64,000 nucleotides of DNA from Catonia carolina (GCA_035578175.1 JAQMRL010000003.1:93784469-93848468); one strand, 5' to 3'; numbered from the stretch's first letter, positions 1-13,634 are shown. Program-made: numbers and translations. The notes: generated from the sequence alone by a model not told the origin.

Positions 1-574
1 TCATTTATTGAGTAATTTAATTGTAAATTATTTGTAGATTTTAGTCACTTATTTAATTGTAATTTTTAGTAGTAAGTAATAAATACTTGTAATTTTAAAC
101 TTGTTGTTGTTTAGGTCAACAGCCGAAAGGCTGGTTTGAACCTGTAGAGGTTTTACTAAGTAAAACGAGGAGTGAGGTGGTTTACCATTGCCTTCCTCAC
201 TGAGTGGAAAAGTACGCTTAACAGCATGCCGGGCCCTCTGAAAAGCACATATTTTCCACTCTGCAAATGACACCTTCACTTCATTCACCACAGGGTCTGG
301 CTGTATAGTGAAATTCATTACTTTCAGAGAAGATAACTCTGACTAGTGTCTTTTACACCTCTACCTCTTCTGTTCGTAAATGATTCAGTCATTTAATTGG
401 CTGACCATGTGATAAGAAACAGAACTATTTATTTTAGCCCTGCAACAAACAGATTGAGTGTAAATAATTTGACACTCCACCTGTCTGTTATGGGCAGGTC
501 TGTTATTTTAAACTTAAGTGTGTTAATTATTTAATTTACACAGATCCTGAAACGGACCTTAGAGATAAGTGTCA
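1..574 (+). mobile_element. LTR 3' part, interrupted by SINE-A
   Basis: Bases 1-102 and 516-574 together match the 3' part of the two solo LTRs at 37763-38466 and 60143-60849. They share the stretch with TAATAAATACTTG (polyadenylation-like AATAAA) and the end block reading CCTGAAACGGACC, then AGATAAGTGTCACC, which is one base off the canonical GTCACA end. The upstream part of the LTR lies outside the window. SINE-A at 103-504 splits it, with the LTR bases ATTTTAAACTT duplicated on both sides, so the LTR is the older element. No gag or pol sequence is visible next to it. Confidence 0.75.
103..504 (-). mobile_element. SINE-A retroposon copy 1 (full length)
   Basis: A ~400-bp non-coding retroposon on the minus strand. 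Read in its own direction it starts near a GCCCATAACAGGCAGGTGGA-type head and ends with a GGCTGATGACC block followed by an AAC/CAA-rich tail, here seen as GTTGTTGTT at 103. The 11-bp target duplication ATTTTAAACTT lies at 92-102 and 505-515. Six other copies occur in this window at 20351, 29877, 40651, 44465, 49851 and 52498. The 3' region contains GGTTCAAACC, close to a pol III B box, but no clear A box or tRNA cloverleaf was found. The 89-codon frame across it is a by-product of low divergence between copies. Confidence 0.85.
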
Positions 575-935
575 CCATTATTTTTATTAAACTCTAAAAA
601 AATAAAATACTTTATTCAACTTTACAGCAAAAGTTATCAAACATGACTCATCATGGATTGATTAGTGGACATCTATTTATAGGTTACTGAGATTTTTGTT
701 AATTTATTTATTTTGCAACTGTATAAAAACAACCATCAAAAATGTTTACAACTAAATTAAAAATAATAAAACAACTAACCGCGTTATTGGTTATGAGGAC
801 ACTACCCAGAGATAGCTCTTCAGAAAACGATAATTGAGTTAATTGATAATTTATATTTTTGTACACGTAATAAATGTTAGAGTTAGGTTAATGTATCATG
901 TCTCTATTACATCGGGGTTTCAGCCGTCTTTGTTC
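575..935. other. AT-rich spacer
   Basis: Single-copy-looking AT-rich DNA with A/T homopolymer runs. I see no open frame over 60 codons, no inverted repeat and no similarity to the other families in the window. Confidence 0.5.
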
Positions 936-1109
936 GATTTCTGTTAGGTTTGGAAAATTCATGATGCATATTAAGGATTGTTATGATTTTGAAGTTTGTC
1001 TCTGAACCAATGATGCAATTTTAGATATGTGTCGTTGACATAAGGAATACGTGTCATCGTGTAGTGCTCTATTGGATACGTAACTCGAGCAATTAGTAAT
1101 AAATTACTG
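936..1109 (+). repeat. dispersed repeat F, copy 1
   Basis: About 170 bp sharing ordered blocks with 23322-23490 and 24083-24265: CTCTGAACC, GCAATTTT, a TGTCATTGA-like block, GTCATCGTGT and ATTGGATACGTAAC. The three copies are all on the plus strand. No termini, target duplications or coding potential could be defined, so the class is unknown. This copy is the most diverged. Confidence 0.6.
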
Positions 1110-2335
1110 AGTTAGCCTTCAAGAGTGTTCCAAAACGTTAAACAGTTAACAAAATATAAACAACATAAACATTACAGAGAGTGAGTGCAGTTATGTAATA
1201 ACATAACATGTTAATTTATACCAGGAAAAATTAAAAGATGGAGTGAAACCGGGAAAACAGGTTAAATATTTTACTTAATGCACCTCTCTGAGATTTAGGT
1301 TTGTAATTAAGTAAATATTTAAATAAATTAATCTAGAAAATTATTAAAAGCGGTCTTTAGAAAGGTTTTTATAAAAATTATAACAATCGTATGAAATTAT
1401 AAATGGTAAAATGAAATGGTTAATTTCGTTTGAAATTGATGAAACTTTTATACGATATTACTGAAGTTTATGTAATAATAAAATAATTATAAGATCATTT
1501 CTAATATTTGGAATATGATTCGTAAGATATAATTGTAACATTAACAGAAATCTGTAATAAGTAATAACCATTTTCAGATTAATTTAACGTGCCATTTGGA
1601 TGTATAAAGGCGAAGTAGCTCAGTATTACAATGCGTATATAAACAATGTAGTTAGTCGGCAACTGCATTAGTTTATATACAGGTGACACTAATGTTGGCT
1701 CGTAGTTTACGAACTCTAATGCTCGTGGTATACGTATTATGGATGTACAATTGACTTAATGGCCCATTCAAGAGCAGTTTTATAAGTCCTTCAATGAAAA
1801 CAGATGCTATTTATGAGTGCCATTTGGTAGACACCTCACTCTTGCATGGATATTAAGATGGATTTCCCAGAGTAGGGCCTACATTACAGCTGTGGAGCGG
1901 AAAAGCACGTATTTTCCCTAACCCGACCATCTAGTTAACGTAGAACCTTACAACCTTATTGCCTTTAGCTCTCATTTATAGTACACTCCTTTTATATCAT
2001 TATTATTAATAGTATCTTAAAGATATTTTTTTAACACTTCACACAACTTCAGTATATTTTCTTTACATTGATAAGAATAAAGTTGAGAGATATATTTAAC
2101 AATATAAGGGAATATTGTACTATTTACATTAAAATTAAAAGTCTGTTTCGACATCACGTCATCTCCATTTTCTTTCATATGTTAACACAATAACATCTTT
2201 TAGAAATTACAAAATCATGCATTTTACCTAAATGCTCTTTCCATTTTACCTTTTTTCTAATTTTAGTAAAATTTGATACTAAATTATTAGGTAATTTTTA
2301 GTTCCTCTTGCCCTATAAGAAAATTTATTTATTTA
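1110..2335. other. AT-rich spacer, no feature recognised
   Basis: Contains a tRNA A-box-like string at 1617-1626 (GTAGCTCAGT) with no B box or foldable tRNA behind it, and a GC-higher patch at about 1870-1960 with no repeat partner. Nothing else stands out. Confidence 0.45.
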
Positions 2336-3105
2336 TTAAATAATACGGAAGGAAAGCATAGTTTTCGTGTCGTTTTTTCGAAATCGAGTTTTCACCGGAT
2401 GTACACGTTTTCAGATCCCCTGAACCAAAAAACCATGTTTTCAGCGATTTGTCTGTGTGCGTGTGTGCGCGCGCGCGTGTATTTGTTTGAACAAAATATC
2501 TTAAGAAAGGAACTTTGTACGAAGTTGAAACTTGTAAGTTAAGTTACGTACTACTAGAGGACCCGTCACGAATATTTTCATCAAAGTAGGACAACTGGAC
2601 GTAGTACTTTATTCGTGCAGTTTTTTCTTTTTTGCAATTTTCTCAAAAACGGCTCCTATGATGTTTTTAAAAATCGCCCCATTTACTAAATTTTTTATAC
2701 TCTACAAAATAAGGTATGCGCAATAACTGTTAAAATTCTTGTGGAGGCTGTGTTCTCGTGTAAAAAATGTAAAAAATGAGCAAAAAAATGCAAAAATGTA
2801 CAAAAAAAGATTACGACCTTAATATGCATTTTATGGCAAACTTATATACAAAAGTTATAAAAAATTAATAAATCTATAACTTTTAATGCAAACATTTTTT
2901 GGTATAAAAATCGGTAAATAAAATGAAAATTTTAATATAACGGTCTTAGTTTTCTCATATACTACATTTTATGAGAAAAATGTTAATTGTTTTATTTTTT
3001 ATTGTGTACTCATGATGAAACACAGATTATATTGTTCATTATTTACTCCATTGGCAAGAAAAAGTCGTGTGAGTGTTTCACACCAAATATTTTTTAAATT
3101 TAAAT
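2336..3105 (+). mobile_element. element C copy 1
   Basis: Member of a dispersed non-coding family that occurs at least seven times in this window. The order of blocks is GGAAGGAAAG, a short TG/CG run (2455-2482), a block with TCATCAAARTSGG, TTTTTGCRATTTTCTCAAAA, then ~180-bp repeated blocks with AATATGCATTTTA, and the end GTCGTGTGAGTGTTTCACAC (3071-3090). This copy retains both ends, but its left TIR motif is disrupted and its interior has diverged. No protein is encoded, and its transposition class is not known to me. Confidence 0.7.
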
Positions 3106-3552
3106 TTTCTTAGGCATTTGACTTACGTTTATAATTACTTTGAACAATTGTTTATTAAATTTACAACTACGACAAACAATCAGTAAATGTTAATGAAGAA
3201 TGGCGTGAAAAAATGACTTGGAGAACAATACTTAGTAGAAATATTCCTACTGGAACAAAAATCACGTAACCGCGTGTAAGGATCCATGCTGTGTCTCTAT
3301 TCTATGGACTTGCTAGCCAACGTTGAGGATTATATGGTAGGTTTTGGAAATATCGATTTCGTGTATGATGATTGATGTTAGCAGGAAGTTTCTGCATAGA
3401 ACGTCTGTAAAATTACAAAAAAACTGACGTTTACGTAAAGAATATTTGTCATTATGACGAGTTCATTGAACACGAACCACGGAATTTTCAGTAATCCAAA
3501 CCGACAGACCAGAGAGAGTAAAGAAGAGTTTTGTATAATAACAACTCTAAAT
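3106..3552. other. AT-rich spacer
   Basis: No repeat partner was found in the window. An 85-codon minus-strand frame starting here runs into the SINE at 3553 and reads tRNA-like DNA, so it is not a gene. Confidence 0.45.
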
Positions 3553-3760
3553 GAGCCGGCCCCGTTGGCATAGTTGGTAACGTGCTCGCCTCTCATCATG
3601 CAGTCCTGGGTTCGAATCGCACTCAGGCTCGGCATATTTTCATACTTTACAAAAAAATATCATTTCATCCTCCACTGTACAAAGTTACACCCCAACGTCG
3701 TCGCTAATGACCATTGCAGTTGATGCGACGTTAAATAAATAAATTAAAAAAACAAACAAA
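3553..3760 (+). mobile_element. tRNA-derived SINE, full length
   Basis: The head at 3555-3632 is tRNA-like: A box TGGCATAGTTGG, B box GGGTTCGAATC. It is followed by a ~130-bp body and the tail GTTGATGCGACGTTAAATAA. A degraded direct repeat (AACTCTAAAT at 3543-3552, AACTCTGATT at 3761-3770) flanks it. The acceptor arms do not pair, so this is a SINE and not a tRNA gene. The tail block matches the 3' end of the LINE at 45095-45500, its likely source of reverse transcriptase. Related copies are at 7075, 28562, 37140, 43666 and 62197. Confidence 0.85.
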
Positions 3761-3770
3761 AACTCTGATT

Positions 3771-5354
3771 GAAGGGAAAGATGGGAAAGTAACGTAAACA
3801 GTTGCTAATGATTTTAATAATTTTATTTTTACGTTAACGTGGTGATTCGACGTTAGTGTTTATCAAAGTGAATACCCAAATAACGGACTTACTGTTTTGA
3901 GGCAAAGTAAATTAGTACAGGTAGACTGGCAGGCAAATTAATTTATGTAACGTAAAAACGTCACTCGTATATTTTACTGTTTTCACATGTACTCTCCACA
4001 ATTAGTTACGAACTGAAGAAATAATTTTTATTCGTTATTTTTACATAAAAGCATCTGGTTCAAACAAGCAGGTGCCATCAACAAGCACGTACACTTAAAA
4101 CACATGAATTTACATGAAACCACCTGATGTTGTATGAAATACTTAAGTGGTATCCGAATTATAAGAAAGAAAAAAGGGAGTACAATTTAATACTGATAAC
4201 TATTTCAAACAATCTGTGTAAAAATTTGTACGAAACACATTTTCCTTCATCCGCAACCGATTTCGATGCGAAAACACTACATATAATACCTACATAAACT
4301 TTTTAGAATAAGGTCTTTATAAATACTGTATAATAACTATCAAAAACTATTTATTAATTTTGTTTTCTGAACGTACCTAAAATTTTAATACCCGTAAAAT
4401 TAGAATATTATTAAGGAAATGTTTTTTATTAAGTAGATGTAACATTCTACCTTATTTGGATTACAAGAAATTTCGTCATTGCAGAAAAAGAGAAACAAAT
4501 CACTAAATTTCATTACCCACTTAGAACAACATCAAAAGATTTTAATTTTTTTATGAATCAGAAATATTATAATGATTTTAACTAAAATTCCATAAAAATA
4601 TGATTTTGCGTAAAAATTCAATTTATAATTTTATGTGAACATTGTACTATAGGACTGCTTATTTAATATTTATATTTCTTTCATATAACAGATAAGAATA
4701 GAAAAACAAAAAGAAAATAGAATAAATATAACGACACAAATTCTTAATACTCGGAGATAATACTCTTATAAAAAAAAACAAAACAATTTGATAATACTTT
4801 AAGAAAAAACAAAAAAAATAATCACAATAAAAAATAAATAAGTTTACAAACAAAAGGTAGAAGGTATATGCCTACAGCGAATCTGATAAGTTAAGAAATC
4901 TTTCAAGCAGTAGGCCTAGCTCTTGAAGAGCATTTCTCAAGGAGTTTCTAAAGAGAATGAACGCTTTATACTTTTCCTCCTTACTGCCATTTGAGTATTT
5001 TCTATTGTTTTGATGAAACCCTTGACTTTTATGGTCACTGACTTTTTTTTTATTAAACAATTTACTTAGGCATTATAAAATAAAAGAATTTTACACGGAA
5101 TGACGTTTAATTATTCTTTCGATAATGTCAAATTATTTTGTAATTTTAAAAAAAATGTGAAAAATTACTATTTTAACGAACACATTTTATATTCTTTCTG
5201 TGCATTTTAATCTGAGCCAAAAAGAATGACTGACAAAAATTTTAACAATTCAAGATCGACAAACCTGTCGTTACATAACTTGTGTAAAACTCATAAACAT
5301 ACAGAATTTACATGGATATTCATCAAATGTGTGCTTATGATTTCGTCCTAGATA
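3771..5354. other. AT-rich spacer
   Basis: 1.6 kb of A/T-run-rich DNA. It contains one TAGGCCTA octamer at 4911-4918. The two 62-64 codon minus-strand frames (4659-4853, 4872-5060) have biased low-complexity translations (Phe/Tyr/Ile, Lys/Ser) and no family resemblance. Confidence 0.45.
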
Positions 5355-6512
<1,158 letters not shown>

Positions 6513-7074
6513 ATTAAAATATGAATCAAACCTGAAAACTAAGCTATGATTTCGATGAAACCCTGATAGATTCCCAAATAACGGTTTAAATATATTAATA
6601 CGGGAAAGAAACCCTACAAATTTCAAGATACTCTGATTACGCTAATCCATAATTAAGATCGCATTAACACTAAATTTGATAGAAAATATGTTTTAAAACG
6701 TCTCAATGTACAGTACTCAAGACTTTCCGATTCCCAGAAAATGAATTTTTATCGTGAACCACAATTAATAGACTGAATATTCGTATTAATTCACATTTAT
6801 AATTTTTTATATTTAATTAAAAAATACATTTTAAAAATATTTTCACGCAATTTTATGCTAAATATCTTTTAATGAATACTGAAGTAATAGCCTACGTATA
6901 ATACAAAAATATACTCGTACTTCCTGTTTTTTTTTGTAAAAAGTGTCGGTATTAGGCCTACACTTCACTTTTATTTTCATTGGGAGATTTACTAAGAAAC
7001 AAGAAAAATATATTCATAAATTATCATAATTTTTAATTTATTTAGTCACATGAACAGCGCAGTCATAAGTGACT
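6513..7074. other. AT-rich spacer
   Basis: Unique-looking sequence with one TAGGCCTA octamer at 6953-6960. No frame, repeat or RNA signal was recognised. Confidence 0.45.
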
Positions 7075-7196
7075 GTCATGGATTAAGGAACGGTGGGTTC
7101 GAACGTAATAATTTTCCCAGACCCTAACCGGGTAAAGAATCCGAGACTTTCCGATTTGTAAAGAATAACGCTAACCACTTGGCCACGGAGGCGGTC
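7075..7196 (-). mobile_element. tRNA-derived SINE, degraded head
   Basis: The reverse complement reads GCCTCCGTGGCCAAGTGGTT (A-box region) and later GGTCTGGGAAAATTATTAC, the same order as the head-body junction of the SINEs at 37140 and 62197. The usual B box is damaged and the 3' tail is missing or diverged. Confidence 0.65.
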
Positions 7197-9482
7197 TTCA
7201 TGATTATTTATTGTTTTAAATAATAATTAAGTAATTAGAGAAACAAGGTAGATCCGGTAACTGCAAAAATTTTGTATGAAAAACATGTACAGTCACGACA
7301 ATAATTTTAAATATTTTCTAAATTTAGGTACCAGTACGGCTTAACGTCGGGTATCGTACCAAAAAATTCACTGAATATATTAAGTTTTTGTGGTAACACA
7401 GATGGAATATCATTGATCAGGAAAGACTGTTTTATACTCCACCAAAACTAAAAAAATTATGCAACAGATTTGTCCAAAATCGATTAAATTTTAATAATTA
7501 ATCCAATTTCCGATGAGTCTTTAATTTACTTTTTAATACACGGACAGGAAATAACATTTTATTATCTTTAAATTCCAGCCGGGAATCGAATTCGGACCTT
7601 ATGGTTCCGTACAACGACATAAATAGTTTTAACACAAAAATATCATGTTAAAATAAATCCGTTAGAATATTATTGTAAAATCGTTGAACTGTAGAATATG
7701 AATTGCTTACAGTTCACGCTCGCTTAGAAAATATTCTTTGAAGACAACATTTTTTTGTATACTTACTATTTTGACAGTAAGATATTTGACGCATGCGTAT
7801 AAAATATTTCGTTGTAGCTGTTTTTTTATATCAAAATGTAAGTAAAAACGGAAGTCGAAGTAAAGATACAAACAAGTCTGAATTTACGACCAATAAAATG
7901 CGAATTGGGTCTGATTACATTTAGGAAAGCAATCAAAAAGAATTGGAGTTATGGTAATAAACATGCCCCAGATATATATATATATAAATGTACAATCCTG
8001 TACTACTATATACACAAATAAAAACTGACCAAATCTGATTTTAATGTTCGGCAAAGGTCATGCTGTAAATAACAAATATATTGTAACGTAAAACAAATAC
8101 AATAGTACTCTTCAGAATTTTAAACAATAAATCAACAAGCTCAATAAAAAAATATACTTTTCAATACATAATTGCACTATAAAAATTGAATAAAGTACCT
8201 TCAAATGAAAATGAAAAGAAATTTTAAAACGTTCAATAATGTTGAAAATTACAAAAATATTTACCGGTCTTTCTACTTCATCTAATATAATCATGTCAGC
8301 TGAGCCTAGATTAATTTTATATACAATTTAATCGTTGTACAGGAAATTGAAAATTTAAATTTTAAATGGAGTATTCACAGGTTAATTATGATTTTGTAAA
8401 TTTTAATTTGTTTCAAATAATCTAAATATTAAATTGTCTTTATTAATAAAAGTCTAATAAGCTTTACATGTCTAACAAAATTCAAAACTTGGCTCTATTA
8501 AAAAACTTGCGAACTTTTAAGCGATGAATCTTTTTTTATTTTCAGTGTGCGAATAATCTCTTTTAATTTTTATTTATTTTGAAGTGTGACATTTCTAGCG
8601 TAATACACCTTACAACTAATTTTTAACACTTAATCCCTCTTGACATTAACATATTTCGTTTGGTCATAATATTTGGTGTAAGGAAAATGTCCATTTTCCA
8701 GGTGGCAAAAACATTTCATCTTGATTCAATAAACATTAATTAGCGGGTATTAAAATGGCTATCAGTAAAAATATTTTTAATCAATAAAAAGCTGAAAGAA
8801 AGATAAACAATATACTAAATTTTAAAAGTTCAAATAGCGGTCCTGTAAAATCTTGATTATGGCACATGGTGTACAATGCCTCCGGCACATAGTTTTATAT
8901 CCGAAATATTTTTGTTTTTATTGAAGGAAAATAAATAAATAAATATATCTGAATGATAAATTTAATTATATTTATCCCAAAATCAAAATAATTTAAATTA
9001 TCGTAAAACTGATCAGTATAACTATTAAAAATTATTATTTTTATTAATTATTTTTAATTATTATTATTTTATTTATAAATAATCTCAGTTTCCACTCTGG
9101 GAGTGATAGAAATATATTTTACGGGAAAAATCACAACGTAATAAAATCAAAAATGAACTAACAAAAAGTATGAGATTTTTTATTCTTATAAATTTTTTAT
9201 ACGTTTTGAAATTCCGTGGTGTGTATACAAATATTTTATAAACAAAAATATTTTGAATTAAGAAGGAAAATATATAAGAAAAACAAAGTAAACATGAAAC
9301 TTTCAAATAACAATAGAACATATTACAGTAAGAATTATAAAAAGAAAACACAACTGAAAATACCGTCCAATACACTGGGATAACCAAGTTTGAGTATGGA
9401 TAATCTTTTCAAATTTACAATTTACTTTATATACTTTTTATAAAATAAAATACAATCGACAAATTGATTCTAAAAATTACAT
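7197..9482. other. long AT-rich spacer
   Basis: Contains an uninterrupted TA dinucleotide run near 7973-7985 and long A/T stretches around 9000-9080. The minus-strand frames 8112-8294 and 9085-9387 are Phe/Leu/Tyr-rich translations of poly(A/T) DNA, with no motif. Confidence 0.45.
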
Positions 9483-9609
9483 CTATCAAATAGCCTACTT
9501 AATATTTTACAAGAATGTTGAGAGAAGTACGAAACAAACATATAACCTATCAAATAGCTTACTTTATATTTTACAAGAATGTCGAGAGAAGTACGAAACA
9601 AACATATAA
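9483..9609. repeat. 64-bp tandem duplication, two units
   Basis: The unit beginning CTATCAAATAG recurs at 9483 and 9547 and ends each time in AAACATATAA. The two units differ at only a few positions (for example GCC/GCT, TTAATA/TTTATA, GTTGAG/GTCGAG). Confidence 0.9.
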
Positions 9610-11134
9610 ATTTTAACAGAAGTGAAATGAAAAATTTGAGGTGAAATGAATAATAACTGTTTTTAATAATTACGAACAATTTAAATAAATATAAAAATGA
9701 TCAGCAAACGAACGAAAATACAATTACGAATGATAAGAAATTTCTTGTTACCACAACGACTCGTAAATTTACAATAACGGCTGTCTTGAGAGAACACAAA
9801 TATAAAATTTAAATTAATTTAAACTGGTAGACAACAAAAAAATACCAATATTGTCGTTTTAGAACGTTTTCAAACAAAATTTTTACGATCATCTCTAGGG
9901 ATACCATGGTACATACGAAACAAATATATCTATAACGACTTACGACTTAACTCAGTAAGACAGGAAATCACACGATTTAGCAAAACATACGAACAAAGAC
10001 TAAACGGACATCCAAATCATCTCGCGATAAACTTACTGGACAACAGTGACTTATACGTTTACAAGACTTAACAGATACAATGAGTTGGATTTACTTAACG
10101 GGTTCGAAAATAATTAACTTTTTATTTTCGATATTTTTATGCGTATGTGTATAAATATTTTCTTTTTTTCAATTTTGAATCATTTCAAAATTAATTTTTA
10201 AAATTACAAAAAGGTTATCTGTAACAATTATTATTAATGTTTAATGTTGTAGGCCTAAATTTATCTTTTCTATGTTAACCTTATTACTTATTGTTTACGG
10301 TCCTTAATAACAGAACAGATTGTAATTTTGCTGATTGATAAAAATATAATTTAAACTGATGATGTCACAGCGGATACATATCATAATTCCAAAATATTTT
10401 TAAACCTTTCGAAATTTTAATGTTCAACTTTATCTAAAACAGCGTACAATTTTTAATTTATTTTGAATTTCACTATAAATGCGGAAGTATTTCACATAGT
10501 TTTACACAGTGTGTTGAGAAGGAATTAAAGTTGACAAACCTGGTACCAAAAGGGCTGCCATGGTATCCAGTGATCCATCGAGATGCTGAATTAAAACTGA
10601 CCCCTAAGTATGAGGCAGTAAAACATATTACATTCACCAGTTGTATTACATCCCCCTTCCCTTAATAAAAAGATCCTGTCCAACAAGGGTGTACGGCGGG
10701 TCCTCCTATCCCCAGCATCCAGTCTTATTTTTCAATCTGATCCAGTTTTGCTATTAAACTCGATCAGAAGGATGTCCACACCTTCGAAAGGTAATTGTTA
10801 GCATAGAATGACATCTGAACCCTTTTTATTGTAACAAGACATATTTTTAAAGTGAACCTGTGTAGTAATTTTATTAAACTAACTGGTATCCAGATAATTT
10901 CAGAAATCTTTTATTTTGTGTTGTTTTTCGTTCACAGAATAACTTTTTTGTTTTTAAATTTATTCGATTCTATAAAGAACCTGATATACAATATCCGATT
11001 AATGTAATATCCCAAACTGGTTTATTGGATTCTTAAAGAAAAATTAATCAAGTTATATGACCTTAAATAACCCCTTTAAAATAATAGGCTAACCGAATTT
11101 TATTGTGAATTTTTTTTATTTCATAAAGTAAACC
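9610..11134. other. AT-rich spacer with one GC-richer patch
   Basis: The stretch at about 10535-10800 is richer in G+C (CCCCCTTCCCTTAAT, GGCGGGTCCTCC), with no partner elsewhere in the window and no frame over 60 codons. A TAGGCCTA octamer lies at 10250-10257. The rest is low-complexity AT DNA. Confidence 0.45.
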
Positions 11135-11640
11135 TTTGCTGTAAAACGCTCACTCAACTTCCTCCTACCAATGTAAATAATGAACAACATAACCTATCAT
11201 GTTAAATCATGAGTGAATGACGTAAAATAAAAATCACGCTCTATAGAACTTAAAAATTCGGTATTACGGTAAACTAAAAACGTTTGAAATAAAAATTGTA
11301 ATTTTTTAAATTTCCATAACTTTAATAGCATATAAACTTTTGTCGTAAAATGCATACCAAGGCCGAAATCTTAAAAAAACCCATTTTTTACCGATTTGAT
11401 GAAAAAAATACAGAAAATCACTAACTGACAGTAAACTTAGCATCGTAGAAAAAAATGTTTGAAAAGAAATTGTAGGTTTTTAATGGTCTGTAACTTCAAT
11501 TATATACTTCCCCCCAACGTGAGGGAGCGAACATTAGTTTTTCTTGCCGCTTCGGATTAAAATAAAAAACTTCAATTATATACACTTTTCCGTAAAATAC
11601 ATAACAAGGCCGTAGTCTTAAAATAAAACATGTTTTACCA
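11135..11640 (-). mobile_element. element C copy, right part, diverged
   Basis: Reverse-orientation right half of the family. It contains ATCATGAGTGAATGACG (variant of the conserved ATCATGAGTGAAAGACG), AATTTCCATAACTT, and two TAAAATGCATA-type monomer blocks. It is interrupted by the 60-bp insertion at 11508-11567 and abuts the SINE-E fragment at about 11645. Confidence 0.7.
11508..11567 (+). mobile_element. 60-bp retro-insertion with 16-bp target duplication
   Basis: The 16 bases AACTTCAATTATATAC occur at 11492-11507 and again at 11568-11583, exactly bracketing 60 bp that begin TTCCCCCC and end ATTAAAATAAAA. Removing the insert and one repeat restores the element C sequence. An A-rich 3' end plus a 16-bp duplication fits a severely 5'-truncated non-LTR retrotransposon or other RNA copy. 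The parent is not identified. Confidence 0.75.
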
Positions 11641-11644
11641 CGAT

Positions 11645-11826
11645 TACACAGCCCCCCGTTGGGGTTCAATTAACCATACTCTCTCAGGAATGGTCGGCCT
11701 GAGTCTGTACAAGACTACACCTCATTTACACGTCATACACATCATCCTCATCTCATTAAGTTATGGGGTTGTTCATTGTTCTAAATTGAACAGATTGCAA
11801 CGTACACACATTACGGATTAAAAAAC
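11645..11826 (+). mobile_element. SINE-E, 3' two-thirds (5' truncated)
   Basis: Shares GGGGTTCAATTAACCATAC, CATCCTCATCTCATT and ACAGATTGCAACGTACACA with the full SINE-E copies at 21709-22029 and 63663-63990 (both minus strand). The tRNA-like head is absent here. The 63-codon plus-strand frame across it is not a gene, since equivalent frames fall on different strands and frames in other copies. Confidence 0.8.
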
Positions 11827-12929
11827 AAAAGTATTGGTATACAGCCTTCTAGATACGGTGGTGTATTCGGCAGTGTTATTGTGTCAGAGTTTGTACTGCG
11901 CCAGCGAAAAGTGTGACATTTAAGTCCATCAATACAACGACGAGCAACAACAGCCCTTCATGAGCACTGGAATGCGTGAATTGCATAAATTTACTGATTT
12001 TAAGATGAACTTGTTCATCCCTTGGTACGTTTAAAGTCAGCTGATTCAGGCAGTGTTTAGTGCGGAACCAACATGAGTCAATGACTAGTGTGGTTTCTGC
12101 ATCAAATGAAATTTTCAGACCACTGTGAAGTAGTGTGTAATGAACGGACTTGTGTTGTTATTGCATAAAATGATGTGTTCATATTAATTTGCGCTGAATT
12201 CAGTCATAACTCAAAATAGCAAAAATGTGGTTTACATTGTTTCTGAAATAAGCTATTCGTACATTTTATTAACAGTAGTGAATTCAGCGTAATGTCTAAA
12301 ATATGAGAAGTCATTAACGATAATTACAATGCACAATTAAATATAAAGTTACATTTAAATTCTCTGGTCACAGAATTAACAATATCATTATTAAAATTTA
12401 AACCCAAGGTTCACACAAATTGGCGATTTTATTATAAATGTGCCAAAAACGTAACTCGGTTATTTTGCTACCTATTTTAGAAATATAATTTCATATAAGT
12501 CTTGTCAAGGTATAATTTCACTTAGTATTAGGATTAAATTCAGTATTTTTAGCATGTTATCTACATACAGTAAAGGATGACCAACTTTTTTATTCTTGAC
12601 GATGGTTTTTAGCGTATGAATTTAAACGAAACCTAATTCCCAATATTGTATATTCTTTAATCCGCTTTACCGAAACTTATGAATATTAGAATTGTTAATC
12701 TCACTTTTACTATAAAAACCATATTTTTTAGATAGTTCATAAATGTATACCATCCCAAAGTTAATGTTTCTTCATCCTTTCCAATTTTTCAAAAATTCAT
12801 AAAAAATTAATTTAAGTGACTATTAGAGTAATCAGCTACACAATTTACTTCCAAAAATTTAGGAATTTACATTATTTTTACTTTTTATTGTCCTGTGTGA
12901 ATAAATTCTGCCCATAAACGACTCGACTC
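11827..12929. other. spacer with a short inverted repeat
   Basis: Mixed AT-rich DNA. TTGCGCTGAATTCA at 12189-12202 and TGAATTCAGCGTAA at 12279-12292 are inverted copies (13 of 14 bases) about 76 bp apart, possibly a very small TIR element. The region 11840-12150 is richer in G+C, but no frame could be assigned. Confidence 0.5.
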
Positions 12930-13634
12930 GACACGAACATTTCCATCAAAATCGGTCAACCGGAAGTAGTAGTTTATTCGTGTATTTTTTCACTTTTTTG
13001 CGATTTTCTCAAAAACGGCTAATACAACTTTTTTATAAATCGCCTCATTCACTTTATGCTACATTTTTTTATGCTCTACAAAAAAGGGTAGGCGCCATGT
13101 CTGCTTAAATTCTTGGGGAGGCTGTTCTCTCGTAGAAAAAAATTGTTTTTGAAGATTGCGGCCTTAGCCTAATATGAATTTTTGGCAAAAGTGTATATAA
13201 TCAAAATTGTAGAAAATTTTAAAATATATCTTGTATAGCGCTTAAGTTTACCGGTAATTAGCGATTTCTGCTTTTTTCATGAAAATCTGTAAAAAATAGA
13301 TTTTCTTAAGGTTTCCGTCTTAATATGCATTTTACGACAAAAAAGTATATGATAAATTTTATAGGAAATTAAAATATTTACAACTTTTATTTTAAGCATT
13401 TTTCTTACAGAGTCTAGTTTAGCGTCATAGAGTGATTTTCCTTACTATTAAGGCAAACTAAGGTTGATTTTCATTTTGCGTCTTTCACTCATGATTAAAA
13501 TGAGGTCATGTTTTTTGAGGTTAGTTTTTTGTTTATTTCTAACGTTTTATTTCTAATGTAAGGTTATATTGGTCATTATTTGAATGGGCAAGAGAAAGTC
13601 GTGTGAGTGTTTCACATCAGATTTTTTTATACTG
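12930..13634 (+). mobile_element. element C copy 3, left end missing
   Basis: Starts at the CGACACGAACATTTCCATCA block and runs through AACGGCT, GTAGGCGCCATGTCTGCT, the monomer blocks and the right end GGCAAGAGAAAGTCGTGTGA (13586-13605). The left ~150 bp with the TG run are absent. Its right end is part of the tandem duplication that follows. Confidence 0.8.

Noticed and set aside
1608..1640. tRNA-like A box GTAGCTCAGT
   Set aside because: No B box or foldable arms within the expected distance.
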